Positions 1 through 6,766 of a DNA stretch of 64,000 nucleotides are shown piece by piece; the first letter of the stretch is position 1; each line of letters opens with the position of its first letter. Source of the stretch: Streptomyces halstedii (GTDB lineage Bacteria; Actinomycetota; Actinomycetes; Streptomycetales; Streptomycetaceae). Under the pieces are notes generated by a model that ran no database searches, was not told where the DNA came from, and worked only from the letters and a program-made list of their open reading frames with translations. The position numbers and the translations under genes were made by a program. Location: contig JOAZ01000032.1 in NCBI GenBank assembly GCA_000720535.1, positions 1 to 64,000 on the forward strand, in the 5' to 3' direction.

Positions 1-363
1 GACGAGGTGAATGCGGTGGCGTGCACGGTGGTGGACGGGCGCCCCGTCGCCGTCACCGCATCCGACGACCACACCGTGCGGGTGTGGGATCTGGCCACCA
101 GACAGCAGGTCGGCGCACCCCTCACCGGCCACACCGACGAGGTGAATGCGGTGGCGTGCACGGTCCTAGACGAGAGACCTGTCGCCGTCACCGGATCCGA
201 TGACCACACCGTGCGGGTGTGGGACCTGGTTACGAGGCGATGCATCGACCGGATTCCCCTTCCCGCACCGTGCAAGGCACTCGCGGTGGGAGCTGGTGAT
301 CGATTGGTCATCGGAGTCGGTTCGGATGTCGTCTTCCTGACACGCGTTCCGCCCCGATCCTAG
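1..363 (+). CDS. WD40-repeat protein, 3' end (5' end outside window)
   Basis: The reading frame is open from base 1, so only the C-terminal 120 residues are seen. They contain two WD40 blades, each ending in SDDHTVRVWDL, followed by a closing blade that lacks the WD dipeptide. WD40 propellers are protein-binding sensor or scaffold modules. In Streptomyces, long repeat arrays like this often form the C-terminus of NTPase or protease signalling proteins; which N-terminal domain is present here cannot be seen. The unit is 135 bp (45 codons). Its first 29 bases recur exactly at 136-164, so the repeats are very young or are homogenised. The next gene follows after 44 bp on the same strand and is probably cotranscribed. 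Confidence 0.85.
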   Translation, partial: DEVNAVACTVVDGRPVAVTASDDHTVRVWDLATRQQVGAPLTGHTDEVNAVACTVLDERPVAVTGSDDHTVRVWDLVTRRCIDRIPLPAPCKALAVGAGDRLVIGVGSDVVFLTRVPPRS

Positions 364-407
364 GCGCGCCGCACGCGCGGACCCGACGGCACCACCCCGG
401 AGGACTC

Positions 408-1256
408 GTGAAACACGCCATCGTGGGCGTCCACGGCATCGGTAACTTCCGCCGCGGCCAACAACCGTGCGAGGCTGCCCGAACCCTCGGAACGGAATGG
501 CACACCCGTCTCGCCAGCGCGCTCCGCGGCGCCGGTGCCGGTGCACCAGCACCCGAGATATCCATGGCGTACTACGCCGACCTGCTGCGCCAGCCCGGCC
601 GGCAGGGCGGCGGCGACGACCTCGACGACCTGAACCCGCACGAGATCGAGTTCGCCCGCCAATGGCTGGACGCGTTCGATTTGCCTGCGGGCACCGCCGC
701 AGGGCGGTCGACCGTCCCGGTGCGCCAGGCCGTCGAGACCCTCGCCCAGATGCGGCTTCTCGGCCCGCCCGCCACGAGGTGGTTCGTCGCCCTTTTCTGC
801 CGAGAGGTCCACGCCTATCTGAAGGACCCCAACAGTCCGGCCCGTGCCGCTATCCGGGCCCGGGTCACAGACGCCCTTGAAACTACGGGCGCGCGCGTGG
901 TGATCGCACACTCCCTCGGTTCGGTCGTCGCCTATGAAGCTCTGTGGGACCGTCCCGACCTGGAGGTCGACCTCCTGGTCACCCTCGGCTCACCGCTGGC
1001 CCTGCCGCACGCGGTCCTGCCGCGCCTGTGGCCGGCACCCGTCAACGGCCGCGGCGCCCGGCCGCCGGGTGTCGCCCGCTGGGTCAACCTTGCCGACCCC
1101 GGTGACATCGTCGCCGTACCCGCAGGTGGCGTAGGCCGCACTTTTGAAGGCGTCGGCACCGACGAGCACACGACCATCGGCGCCTTCGACTTCCACCTCG
1201 CCAAGAACTACCTCGCCCACCGACGCCTCGGCGAAATCCTGCGCGCCACATTCTGA
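408..1256 (+). CDS. serine alpha/beta-hydrolase-like protein beside the WD40 gene
   Basis: The 282-residue protein starts at GTG behind a GGAGG ribosome site. It has the marks of an alpha/beta hydrolase: an N-terminal GVHGIG turn (residues 7-12) of the oxyanion-hole type, a nucleophile elbow AHSLGS with Ser169, an acidic candidate at Asp230 or Asp233 (LADPGDI), and His263 (DFHLAKN). No signal peptide or membrane segment is visible, so it is probably cytosolic. The substrate is unknown; lipase, esterase or peptidase activity are all possible. The 44-bp gap to the WD40 gene suggests a sensor-effector pair. That is inference from gene order, not a demonstrated system. Confidence 0.75.
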   Translation: MKHAIVGVHGIGNFRRGQQPCEAARTLGTEWHTRLASALRGAGAGAPAPEISMAYYADLLRQPGRQGGGDDLDDLNPHEIEFARQWLDAFDLPAGTAAGRSTVPVRQAVETLAQMRLLGPPATRWFVALFCREVHAYLKDPNSPARAAIRARVTDALETTGARVVIAHSLGSVVAYEALWDRPDLEVDLLVTLGSPLALPHAVLPRLWPAPVNGRGARPPGVARWVNLADPGDIVAVPAGGVGRTFEGVGTDEHTTIGAFDFHLAKNYLAHRRLGEILRATF

Positions 1257-1319
1257 CACCACCCACGAACTGTTCAGACCGGCACGGCCGCACCTTTTGG
1301 TGCCTGATGGCTCGCCAGC

Positions 1320-1358
1320 GCTCTGCCGCAGTAAATGCCGGATTTACTGCGGCAGAGC
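1320..1358. repeat. 16-bp perfect inverted repeat with AT-rich core
   Basis: Arms 1320-1335 and 1343-1358 are perfectly complementary around the 7-base spacer TGCCGGA. The inner part reads CCGCAGTAAATGC (1326-1338), and its exact reverse complement GCATTTACTGCGG recurs alone at 1418-1430. So there are three copies of one half-site within 110 bp. The AAA/TTT core is unusual in this GC-rich DNA, and no T-tract follows. A binding or recombination site for the nearby integrase module, or a repressor operator, fits better than a simple terminator, but this is inference. Confidence 0.7.
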
Positions 1359-1417
1359 CTCCGTCGTGATCGTCACGACCTGCGGCGGGACCCTCCGGCC
1401 CCCGGGGCGAGGTGTAC

Positions 1418-1430
1418 GCATTTACTGCGG
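1418..1430. repeat. solitary third copy of the 13-bp half-site
   Basis: GCATTTACTGCGG is the exact reverse complement of 1326-1338. It shares ATTTACTGCGG in direct orientation with the right arm at 1342-1352. It lies about 60 bp to the right of the complete inverted repeat. Confidence 0.7.
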
Positions 1431-1594
1431 TGCCATTGTGCTGACCATGGGCTGGACCGCTTCAAGATCCACTCATTGCCCCTTTGACCCGTATCTCGGC
1501 GCTACCCCCAGATCCCCGCGAGTTCTCGAAAACTGAAGGTGCTTCAGCGGGAACCCGAGGGTCCGATGTCGTCATCGCCGGGGGCGGACCCACG

Positions 1595-1666
1595 GGTTCG
1601 TGGTGAACACGCGGGATCGGTTTCGAGGTCGGTCTGGAGGAGCTGCCGTGCGGACGTGGCGTGCCG
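1595..1666 (-). pseudogene. relic of a recombinase 3' end (related to 2493-4064)
   Basis: Read on the minus strand, this 24-codon segment translates to RHATSARQLL...LETDPACSPRT. The last 24 residues of the recombinase at 2493-4064 read RYANSARALL...LETDPAASPRN, so 16 of 24 positions are identical. The two DNA copies also align (TTCGTGGTGAA shared). The position of the probable catalytic tyrosine (RYANS) is histidine in the relic, and there is no stop codon at the homologous place. No start or upstream domain remains. It lies 2 bp beyond the 3' end of the cargo gene at 1669-2421, which is thus bracketed by two versions of the same recombinase end. Confidence 0.75.
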
Positions 1667-1668
1667 CG

Positions 1669-2421
1669 TCAATTCCCTCGACGTAGCCTCCGCGCCAGCC
1701 TGGCAGGCGGTGTCGAGCTCCATGCCGCGACGGCCTCAGCGAGAGCATTGTGTGCGCCGACCAGTGCGGCGCGGTGTTCGGTGTGCTTGCTCTGCTGCTC
1801 AGCGAAGCCCTGTTGGAGGGCCTGACGTTGGGCCGGGGGCATCAACAGGCGGTCGATCGCCTTCTCCACACCAGTGGATTCGCTGCTGAAGAATTCGGCG
1901 CCGTGAATTGCCTTGCGTACGGGGCCGGGGTCGGGGTCTTCCCCGCTGTCCTGCTGGGCGTAGAACTTCTCAAGGGCATCGCGTGCCGCGATCCGGGGTT
2001 CCTCCCCCATACAGGCGCCGTAGTCGCGCTCCTCCTCGTACTGCCGCATGAGTTTTTCGGCCTCATTGGCGTACTTGTGCACCATATCGAGGATCTGGAA
2101 GTAGGGATGTTCGCTCCGCCAGTGCTTGGGGTTGGTCCGGTTGAAGTCGGCTGCGGAATTGATGACGGCGTCGGCGTAGTCGCGGAGGGGACTGGTGGTG
2201 GTGATGCGGACGCGGGTTGCGGCAGAGGCATAGTCCACGACGCGGGAGTCGTCGTGCCGGTCGAGGTCGGTGGCGTCGAGGAGGTCGGCGAGGGCGTCAA
2301 AGGCGCGGTTGGCATGGGCGGCATGCCAGGTCGTCTTTGTCGTGCGCAAGGCCGCCCAGGAGGTAACCGACGCGGTGACGAACGCGGCAAGCACCGACGC
2401 AACCACAGGAGTGAAGTCCAT
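1669..2421 (-). CDS. hypothetical membrane-anchored helical protein (element cargo)
   Basis: I do not recognise this 250-residue protein. The first 25 residues (MDFTPVVASVLAAFVTAS...) form one likely membrane segment or signal anchor. The rest is charged, probably helical and cytoplasmic, with a long Glu/Lys/Arg-rich middle and no obvious catalytic motif. It starts at ATG with a GAGG ribosome site. It lies downstream of the zinc-ribbon recombinase on the same strand and is flanked on the other side by a relic of that recombinase's 3' end. This makes it a cargo gene acquired with, or inserted beside, the recombination module. A function cannot be assigned. Confidence 0.65.
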   Translation of the reverse strand: MDFTPVVASVLAAFVTASVTSWAALRTTKTTWHAAHANRAFDALADLLDATDLDRHDDSRVVDYASAATRVRITTTSPLRDYADAVINSAADFNRTNPKHWRSEHPYFQILDMVHKYANEAEKLMRQYEEERDYGACMGEEPRIAARDALEKFYAQQDSGEDPDPGPVRKAIHGAEFFSSESTGVEKAIDRLLMPPAQRQALQQGFAEQQSKHTEHRAALVGAHNALAEAVAAWSSTPPARLARRLRRGN

Positions 2422-2492
2422 GGCCTCGACTATGAGAGCGTAGCGTCGGAGGCGCCGGTGATTTGAGCAAGCCCAGAGGTCCCAGGCCGTCC

Positions 2493-4064
2493 TCAGTTTC
2501 GTGGTGAAGCGGCGGGGTCGGTTTCCAGGGGCCGTTCCAGGAGGGCCCGGGCGGAGTTCGCGTACCGGATCGCGGTCTTCTCGCTGAGACCGAAGACCTC
2601 GGCGAGGTGGAGCTCATCGGCGCCGTGGACGACGGCCTCTTCGAGCTGGCGGTCCATGCGGAGCCGTTCCAGAGTGGCGGTCTGGCCGTGCAGTGCCGGA
2701 CCGGCCACCGAGCTCTTGCCGATGGGGCCGGTTCCCAGTGCGGTCTGCTTGTTGATCAGCAAATGCAGATTGGCGGTGTCCGGCCACCGCTGACGCCTGA
2801 ACTCCAGCCATTCCAAGGCGACCTGACGGGTGAGGTCGTCCAGGGGTCGGGTGCGGCCGTCGATGGTCAGGCGCCGGTTGGCGATGTCGAGGTCGTCGAG
2901 TTGGAGGCGGCGGATCGCGCCAGAGCGTGCGGCGTGGCCTGCGGCGAGAGCGAGGATCAGCCGGTCGGCAGGGTGGGTGACTGCGGCGACAGACCCGTTG
3001 ACGTGCTGGGGTTTCAGGGGCTGGATGACGCCTTCCTCGCGCTGGCCGACGCGGATGCGGCTGGTGGGGTTCTTGAAGATGGTGCCGTTCTTCTTGGCCC
3101 GCCGGAACAGGGACCGCAGGGCGACGATGGTTGCCTGGCGCTGTGTGCCCTGGACGGTGTCGAGGTGGGTGAGCACGTCGTCGCGGGTGACTTCGCGCAG
3201 GTGGTCGTAGCGGTTCGACCACTCCAGCAGCACGGGGCGGATCCGGTTGAGGTAGTTCCAGACCGTCGCAACGTGGCGGGCCCGGGAACGGGGGCCGCCG
3301 TCGTGCAGCAGCCGGGCCCAGTCCCCAACATCGCGGGCGATCCCGGTGGCGAGTCCGTCGAGCTTGGACTCCAGCCACAGCTCGAACGAGGACGGCCGGT
3401 CGTCAAGGAACACGCCGATGTGGTCCAGCACTTCGGTGGTGCGCTCGACGCTCAGGCCGCGCGCCCGCAGCAGCGGGAAGATCTCCGAGTAGCGGACCGT
3501 GTCGCCCTCGGCGTGGCCTGTCAGCACGATGATCAGGGCCTGCTCGACGTTCAGGAGCGTCTTGCGGGGCCAGCCGCGAGCCTCACCGAGCTGGTGGGCA
3601 CTGTGCCGGGCCCAGGCCAGCCAGGGGTTGCCGTACCGGTCGTACTCATCGGCGACCTTCCGCCCTGGGAGGGCCCGCCGGACCTCGAACAACGCCGGCT
3701 GGCAGCAGACTGCAGCCGGTGGAGGCGCCGGGGTCGGCTCCGGCCGACGGGGTCGCCCTCGCCGGCCGTGCTTGACCGGCGACGGCTTGGGCCGCCGGTC
3801 CCAGATCGCTGTCATGCCATAGAAGAACAGCTGCTGGTAGCGCAGGTGGGGCAGGAAGGACTCCGGTTTGCCACCGGCCGCGTCAGCCTCCATCCGTGCC
3901 TGGGTCCAGCACAGTCGGCAGTACTCCTCCCGCAGGGGCACTTGGCGTTTGCAGCCGGCGCACTCGCCTGCCTTCCAGCGACGGGCGAATCCGGAACACG
4001 TCGAACACCGCGGTTCGAAGAAGCGACCCCAGGACAGGCATTCCGGGCAGGAACTCGGGTCCAT
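2493..4064 (-). CDS. zinc-ribbon tyrosine-recombinase-like protein
   Basis: This 523-residue protein starts with four CxxC knuckles (Cys6/9, 20/23, 35/38, 49/52), enough for two zinc ribbons, followed by a basic linker near 90-115. The C-terminal 150 residues resemble the tyrosine-recombinase catalytic fold: HAARSGAIRRLQLDDLD gives Arg380, and FGLSEKTAIRYANS gives a candidate Tyr501. The usual box II HxLR reads ERLR (Glu466, Arg469), and the box III GH reads GL, so two histidines seem to be missing. It is probably the partner of the canonical integrase in the same operon, for strand exchange or synapsis. It begins 3 bp after the XRE-like gene, behind GAGGTGA. The alignment of catalytic boxes is by eye. 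Confidence 0.75.
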   Translation of the reverse strand: MDPSSCPECLSWGRFFEPRCSTCSGFARRWKAGECAGCKRQVPLREEYCRLCWTQARMEADAAGGKPESFLPHLRYQQLFFYGMTAIWDRRPKPSPVKHGRRGRPRRPEPTPAPPPAAVCCQPALFEVRRALPGRKVADEYDRYGNPWLAWARHSAHQLGEARGWPRKTLLNVEQALIIVLTGHAEGDTVRYSEIFPLLRARGLSVERTTEVLDHIGVFLDDRPSSFELWLESKLDGLATGIARDVGDWARLLHDGGPRSRARHVATVWNYLNRIRPVLLEWSNRYDHLREVTRDDVLTHLDTVQGTQRQATIVALRSLFRRAKKNGTIFKNPTSRIRVGQREEGVIQPLKPQHVNGSVAAVTHPADRLILALAAGHAARSGAIRRLQLDDLDIANRRLTIDGRTRPLDDLTRQVALEWLEFRRQRWPDTANLHLLINKQTALGTGPIGKSSVAGPALHGQTATLERLRMDRQLEEAVVHGADELHLAEVFGLSEKTAIRYANSARALLERPLETDPAASPRN

Positions 4065-4067
4065 GAG

Positions 4068-4394
4068 TCACCTCGGAGGAAGGGATCGGCCGTCACGTCG
4101 GCGAGGGACCACCGCCGGGGTCGCCCCGGACGCGACAGCGTCCTGTTGGCCGGTCTCCTCGCCAGGGCGGCGGACCTTGTCCGGCTCGGGGATCATCAGG
4201 TCGCCGATCTCGCAGCCGAGGACGACGCAGATGACGTCGAGGTCGTCGAGTTTGAGGGAGACCGGCTGGCCGGACCACAGGCCGGACATCTTCCCCGCTG
4301 AGATCACCAACCCGTGCTCGGCCAGGCTCAGCTGGAGCTCGGACGCCTTCCAGATACCCTTGTTCGCGGCGGTCAGCCGCAGGTTCCACCTCAT
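4068..4394 (-). CDS. small XRE-type HTH protein of the recombination module
   Basis: This 108-residue protein has a Cro/C1-type helix-turn-helix over residues 15-75, including ISAGKMSGLWSG as the likely recognition region and LDDLDVICVVLGCEIGDLM as the closing helices. The C-terminal 35 residues are polar and disordered-looking. The ATG overlaps the stop of the upstream integrase (ATGA, 4391-4394), so translation is coupled. The longer frame extending upstream to 4607 overlaps the integrase and is not credible. It may regulate the operon or act as a directionality factor; both are inference from position. Confidence 0.8.
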   Translation of the reverse strand: MRWNLRLTAANKGIWKASELQLSLAEHGLVISAGKMSGLWSGQPVSLKLDDLDVICVVLGCEIGDLMIPEPDKVRRPGEETGQQDAVASGATPAVVPRRRDGRSLPPR

Positions 4395-5470
4395 CGGACC
4401 AGTCCTCCCAGCCGCTTCGCGGCCCGTTCCATCCCGGCGGCCCAGGCGTCCTCGACCCGAGTCTGCTGGACGTGGATATACCGCATCGTCGTAGCGATCC
4501 AGGAATGCCCCAAAACCTCCTGGATTGCGAGCAAATCCAACCCGTTTCCATAGAGTTGGGACGCGCAGAAGTGACGCAGGACGTGCGGGGTCAGCTTCTC
4601 GTCCCACCCGGGCAGATGCAGCTTGGCCGCGTCCTTGAGGCCGCCTCGCAGGGCGTCGTCGCCGACCCGCCGTGAGGAGCCGTCGGCGTTCTTGCGCTCA
4701 GAGGGGAACAGCGGGGCACCGGGGCGGGTGTGGTCGTCGTCGAACTGTCCCCAGACGTCCTCGATGAACCACCGAAGCATCCTGTCGGCGCCGTTGATCA
4801 GCGGCACCATCCGCTCGCGTGGACCCGATCCGCGGGCGCCCTTGCCGTGGCGGACGTGGAGTTTGCCGAAGCGGCCCAGGTCCCACTTGATGTCGTCCAG
4901 GTCGAGCTTGCATGCCTCGCTCACCCGTAGCCCGACCTGGGACATCAGCTTCGAGGCGGTGTAGTTCCGGGCGGTCGGGGCGAACTTGCGGCAGGTGGCC
5001 AGCTCGCCGCCCCAGCCGGTGAACAGCGTCTCGATTTCCGGCTCACTCGGCGGGATGCGCAGCTGGGCGTCCTTGGACCCGCGCGGACGGTTCATCTCGT
5101 CGATCGGGCACTCGACGACCCGGCCGGTCATCCGGTGGAGTTCGACCTTGTGCCGCAGCTCCAGGAACATGAAGTACGTGCTCAGTGCCTGCGAACGGGC
5201 CAGCCGGGTACCGCTGGGCGAGCCCCGCAGCACCTTCCCGAAGTACGCGTCGGCGTCGGCAGGTTCCATGTCCCACAGGGGCCGGCCGAACCAGGTTCTG
5301 ATCTGATCCAGGTGCCCGACGTCCCCACGGATGGTGCCGTCCGCCAGGCCCGCCGAGGCACGGGCGAGGACGAACCCGGACAGCGCGTCGGTCTCGAACC
5401 GCTCCAGTTCCTCGGCCGACGCGGGCGTCCAGTGCTCACGTAGATCCCGTACGACCGCCAGCGCCGCCAA
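4391..5470 (-). CDS. tyrosine-type site-specific integrase
   Basis: This 359-residue protein has a SAM-like N-terminal core-binding domain (about 20-130) and a complete catalytic domain. Box I is GLRVSEACKLDLDDI with Arg. HGKG supplies the beta-hairpin Lys. Box II is LTPHVLRHFCAS, and box III is LGHSWIATTMRY with the nucleophilic Tyr. It should cut and rejoin DNA at the element's attachment sites. The start is TTG at 5470, 6-8 bases after GGAGG. It is the first gene of a tightly coupled int-HTH-recombinase operon. It lies a few hundred bases from the broken radical-SAM gene, as expected for an integrase sitting at the end of its element. Confidence 0.9.
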   Translation of the reverse strand: MAALAVVRDLREHWTPASAEELERFETDALSGFVLARASAGLADGTIRGDVGHLDQIRTWFGRPLWDMEPADADAYFGKVLRGSPSGTRLARSQALSTYFMFLELRHKVELHRMTGRVVECPIDEMNRPRGSKDAQLRIPPSEPEIETLFTGWGGELATCRKFAPTARNYTASKLMSQVGLRVSEACKLDLDDIKWDLGRFGKLHVRHGKGARGSGPRERMVPLINGADRMLRWFIEDVWGQFDDDHTRPGAPLFPSERKNADGSSRRVGDDALRGGLKDAAKLHLPGWDEKLTPHVLRHFCASQLYGNGLDLLAIQEVLGHSWIATTMRYIHVQQTRVEDAWAAGMERAAKRLGGLVR

Positions 5471-5492
5471 CCCGAGCCTCCTCGCCTTCGGC

Positions 5493-5511
5493 CCGACCGT
5501 GGATCGGTCGG
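5493..5511. promoter_or_regulatory. 7-bp inverted repeat in the integrase leader
   Basis: CCGACCG and CGGTCGG flank TGGAT, 23-41 bases upstream of the integrase TTG. The position fits an operator in the 5' leader, for example for the XRE-type protein of the operon. No direct evidence of binding exists. Confidence 0.4.
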
Positions 5512-5632
5512 ACGAGATGAGAACGCTTCAAGAATCCCGAAGTTACGTCACCAGGCCACAGAGCACACGAAGGAGGACGAACCCAACGGCCACGGGGCCA
5601 GGGACTCAGCGGGGCTCAGGGGAACTCACGGG

Positions 5633-6637
5633 ATGTCGCACAAAAAGGGGCACCGGCGGGGGGCGAACCGGAAGATCCGGCACGCGCAGCGGCTGACCAG
5701 GCGCTCGGCCGCGTACCGCGCGCCTGATCCACCTTCCCGTGCCGCGTCCGGCGCGGGAGAATCCCGGCCAGGGCTACCGGCACCATCCAAGGCGAGCTGC
5801 TGGTCGTGTGTGTACTGCTTCGCGCGCAAGACCCACAGCTATCTGGACCTGGACACCGGCCTCGGCTTCGACTCCCAGATCGTCGTGAAGACCAACGCGG
5901 GCGAGCTGCTGGCCCGCCACCTCGCCTCCCCGCGGTGGCACGGCGCGCACATCGCGATGGGCACGAACGTGGACTGCTACCAGCGGGCGGAGGGCCGCTA
6001 CCGGCTGATGCCCGGCATCGTCAGCGCCCTGCGCGACCACGCCAACCCCTTCTCCGTCCTCACGAAGGGCACGCTGATCCTGCGCGACCTGGAGCTGCTG
6101 AAGCAGGCCGCCGAGGTCACCGAGGTCGGGATCTCCGTCTCGGTCGGCTTCACCGACCGCGAGCTGTGGCGCACGGTCGAGCCGGGCACCCCCTCCCCCG
6201 AGCGCCGCCTCGACGTCGTGCGCACGCTCACGGACCACGGCATCGGCTGCGGGGTGCTGATGGCGCCGGTCATCCCGTTCCTCGGGGACCGTCCCGACCA
6301 GCTGCGCGACACGGTCCGCGCCGTCGCCGAGGCCGGGGCGCAGTCGGTGACCCCGCTCGTCCTGCACCTGCGGCCGGGCGCCCGGGAGTGGTTCATGGCC
6401 TGGCTGGCCGAGCACCACCCGGGTCTGGTGCGGCGCTACGAACGGCTGTACGCGGACGGGGCGTACGCGCCGACCTGGTACCAGCGGCGCGTCACCCGCC
6501 GGGTGCACGAACTGGCGGCGGAGTACGGCATCGGCCCCGCCCGGCGGGGCGAGGCCCGCCGGCTTCCCCCACCCGGCACGCCGACGCCGGTTCCGGTGCG
6601 GGACGACCCCGGTCCCACCCAGCTGACCCTGCTCTGA
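5633..6637 (+). CDS. Rv2578c-family radical SAM protein with replaced N-terminus
   Basis: From residue 59 on, the 334-residue protein matches what I know of the Rv2578c-type radical SAM family: CVYCFARKTHSYLDLD, MGTNVDCYQRAEGRYRLMPG, LTKGTLILRDLELL, LHLRPGAREWF. Members normally begin with about 70 more residues and have NPYRGCSHACVYC, a CX3CX2C motif that binds the 4Fe-4S cluster. Here the cysteines are Cys56, Cys59 and Cys62 in CWSCVYC, so the spacing is CX2CX2C. The first 58 residues are basic, low-complexity and unrelated. The simplest reading is that an integrating element cut the gene at the cluster-motif codons and supplied a new start. The protein may be inactive. ATG at 5633 is the only good start. 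Confidence 0.75.
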   Translation: MSHKKGHRRGANRKIRHAQRLTRRSAAYRAPDPPSRAASGAGESRPGLPAPSKASCWSCVYCFARKTHSYLDLDTGLGFDSQIVVKTNAGELLARHLASPRWHGAHIAMGTNVDCYQRAEGRYRLMPGIVSALRDHANPFSVLTKGTLILRDLELLKQAAEVTEVGISVSVGFTDRELWRTVEPGTPSPERRLDVVRTLTDHGIGCGVLMAPVIPFLGDRPDQLRDTVRAVAEAGAQSVTPLVLHLRPGAREWFMAWLAEHHPGLVRRYERLYADGAYAPTWYQRRVTRRVHELAAEYGIGPARRGEARRLPPPGTPTPVPVRDDPGPTQLTLL

Positions 6638-6766
6638 CCCCCATCACCGCCCGCTGACCAATCGGGTCAAGTCTTGGCGGAATCTGTCCTTCCGCGCCCG
6701 GATTCGGGGAGCATGCGGCCGTGGCTGTGCCCCTCACAGCCTCGATCCCCCACTACGGGAGGCCGT

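Larger units (their letters stand above)
1257..1594. other. intergenic stretch at the inner side of the recombination module
   Basis: There is no convincing gene in this 338-base stretch. It holds a strong AT-cored inverted repeat and an isolated third copy of its half-site (listed separately), and borders a recombinase relic on its right. The short open frames here lack ribosome sites and recognisable domains. Confidence 0.6.

Noticed and set aside
2607-4301. Long open frame (564 codons) on the plus strand opposite the recombinase genes
   Set aside because: It is antisense to genes with clear domains, has biased low-complexity composition and no ribosome site: a high-GC shadow frame.
4395-4607. 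Upstream extension of the XRE-like gene to 179 residues
   Set aside because: It overlaps the integrase gene over 200 bp in another frame; ATG 4394 gives an ATGA overlap and a normal HTH protein.
5493-5511. Inverted repeat before the integrase considered as the attachment site core
   Set aside because: It lies about 300 bp inside the apparent boundary in the radical-SAM gene and has no second copy in the window; an operator is more likely.
5470-5830. tRNA gene as integration site
   Set aside because: No cloverleaf or tRNA 3' end is recognisable at the junction; the boundary fits a protein-coding gene instead.
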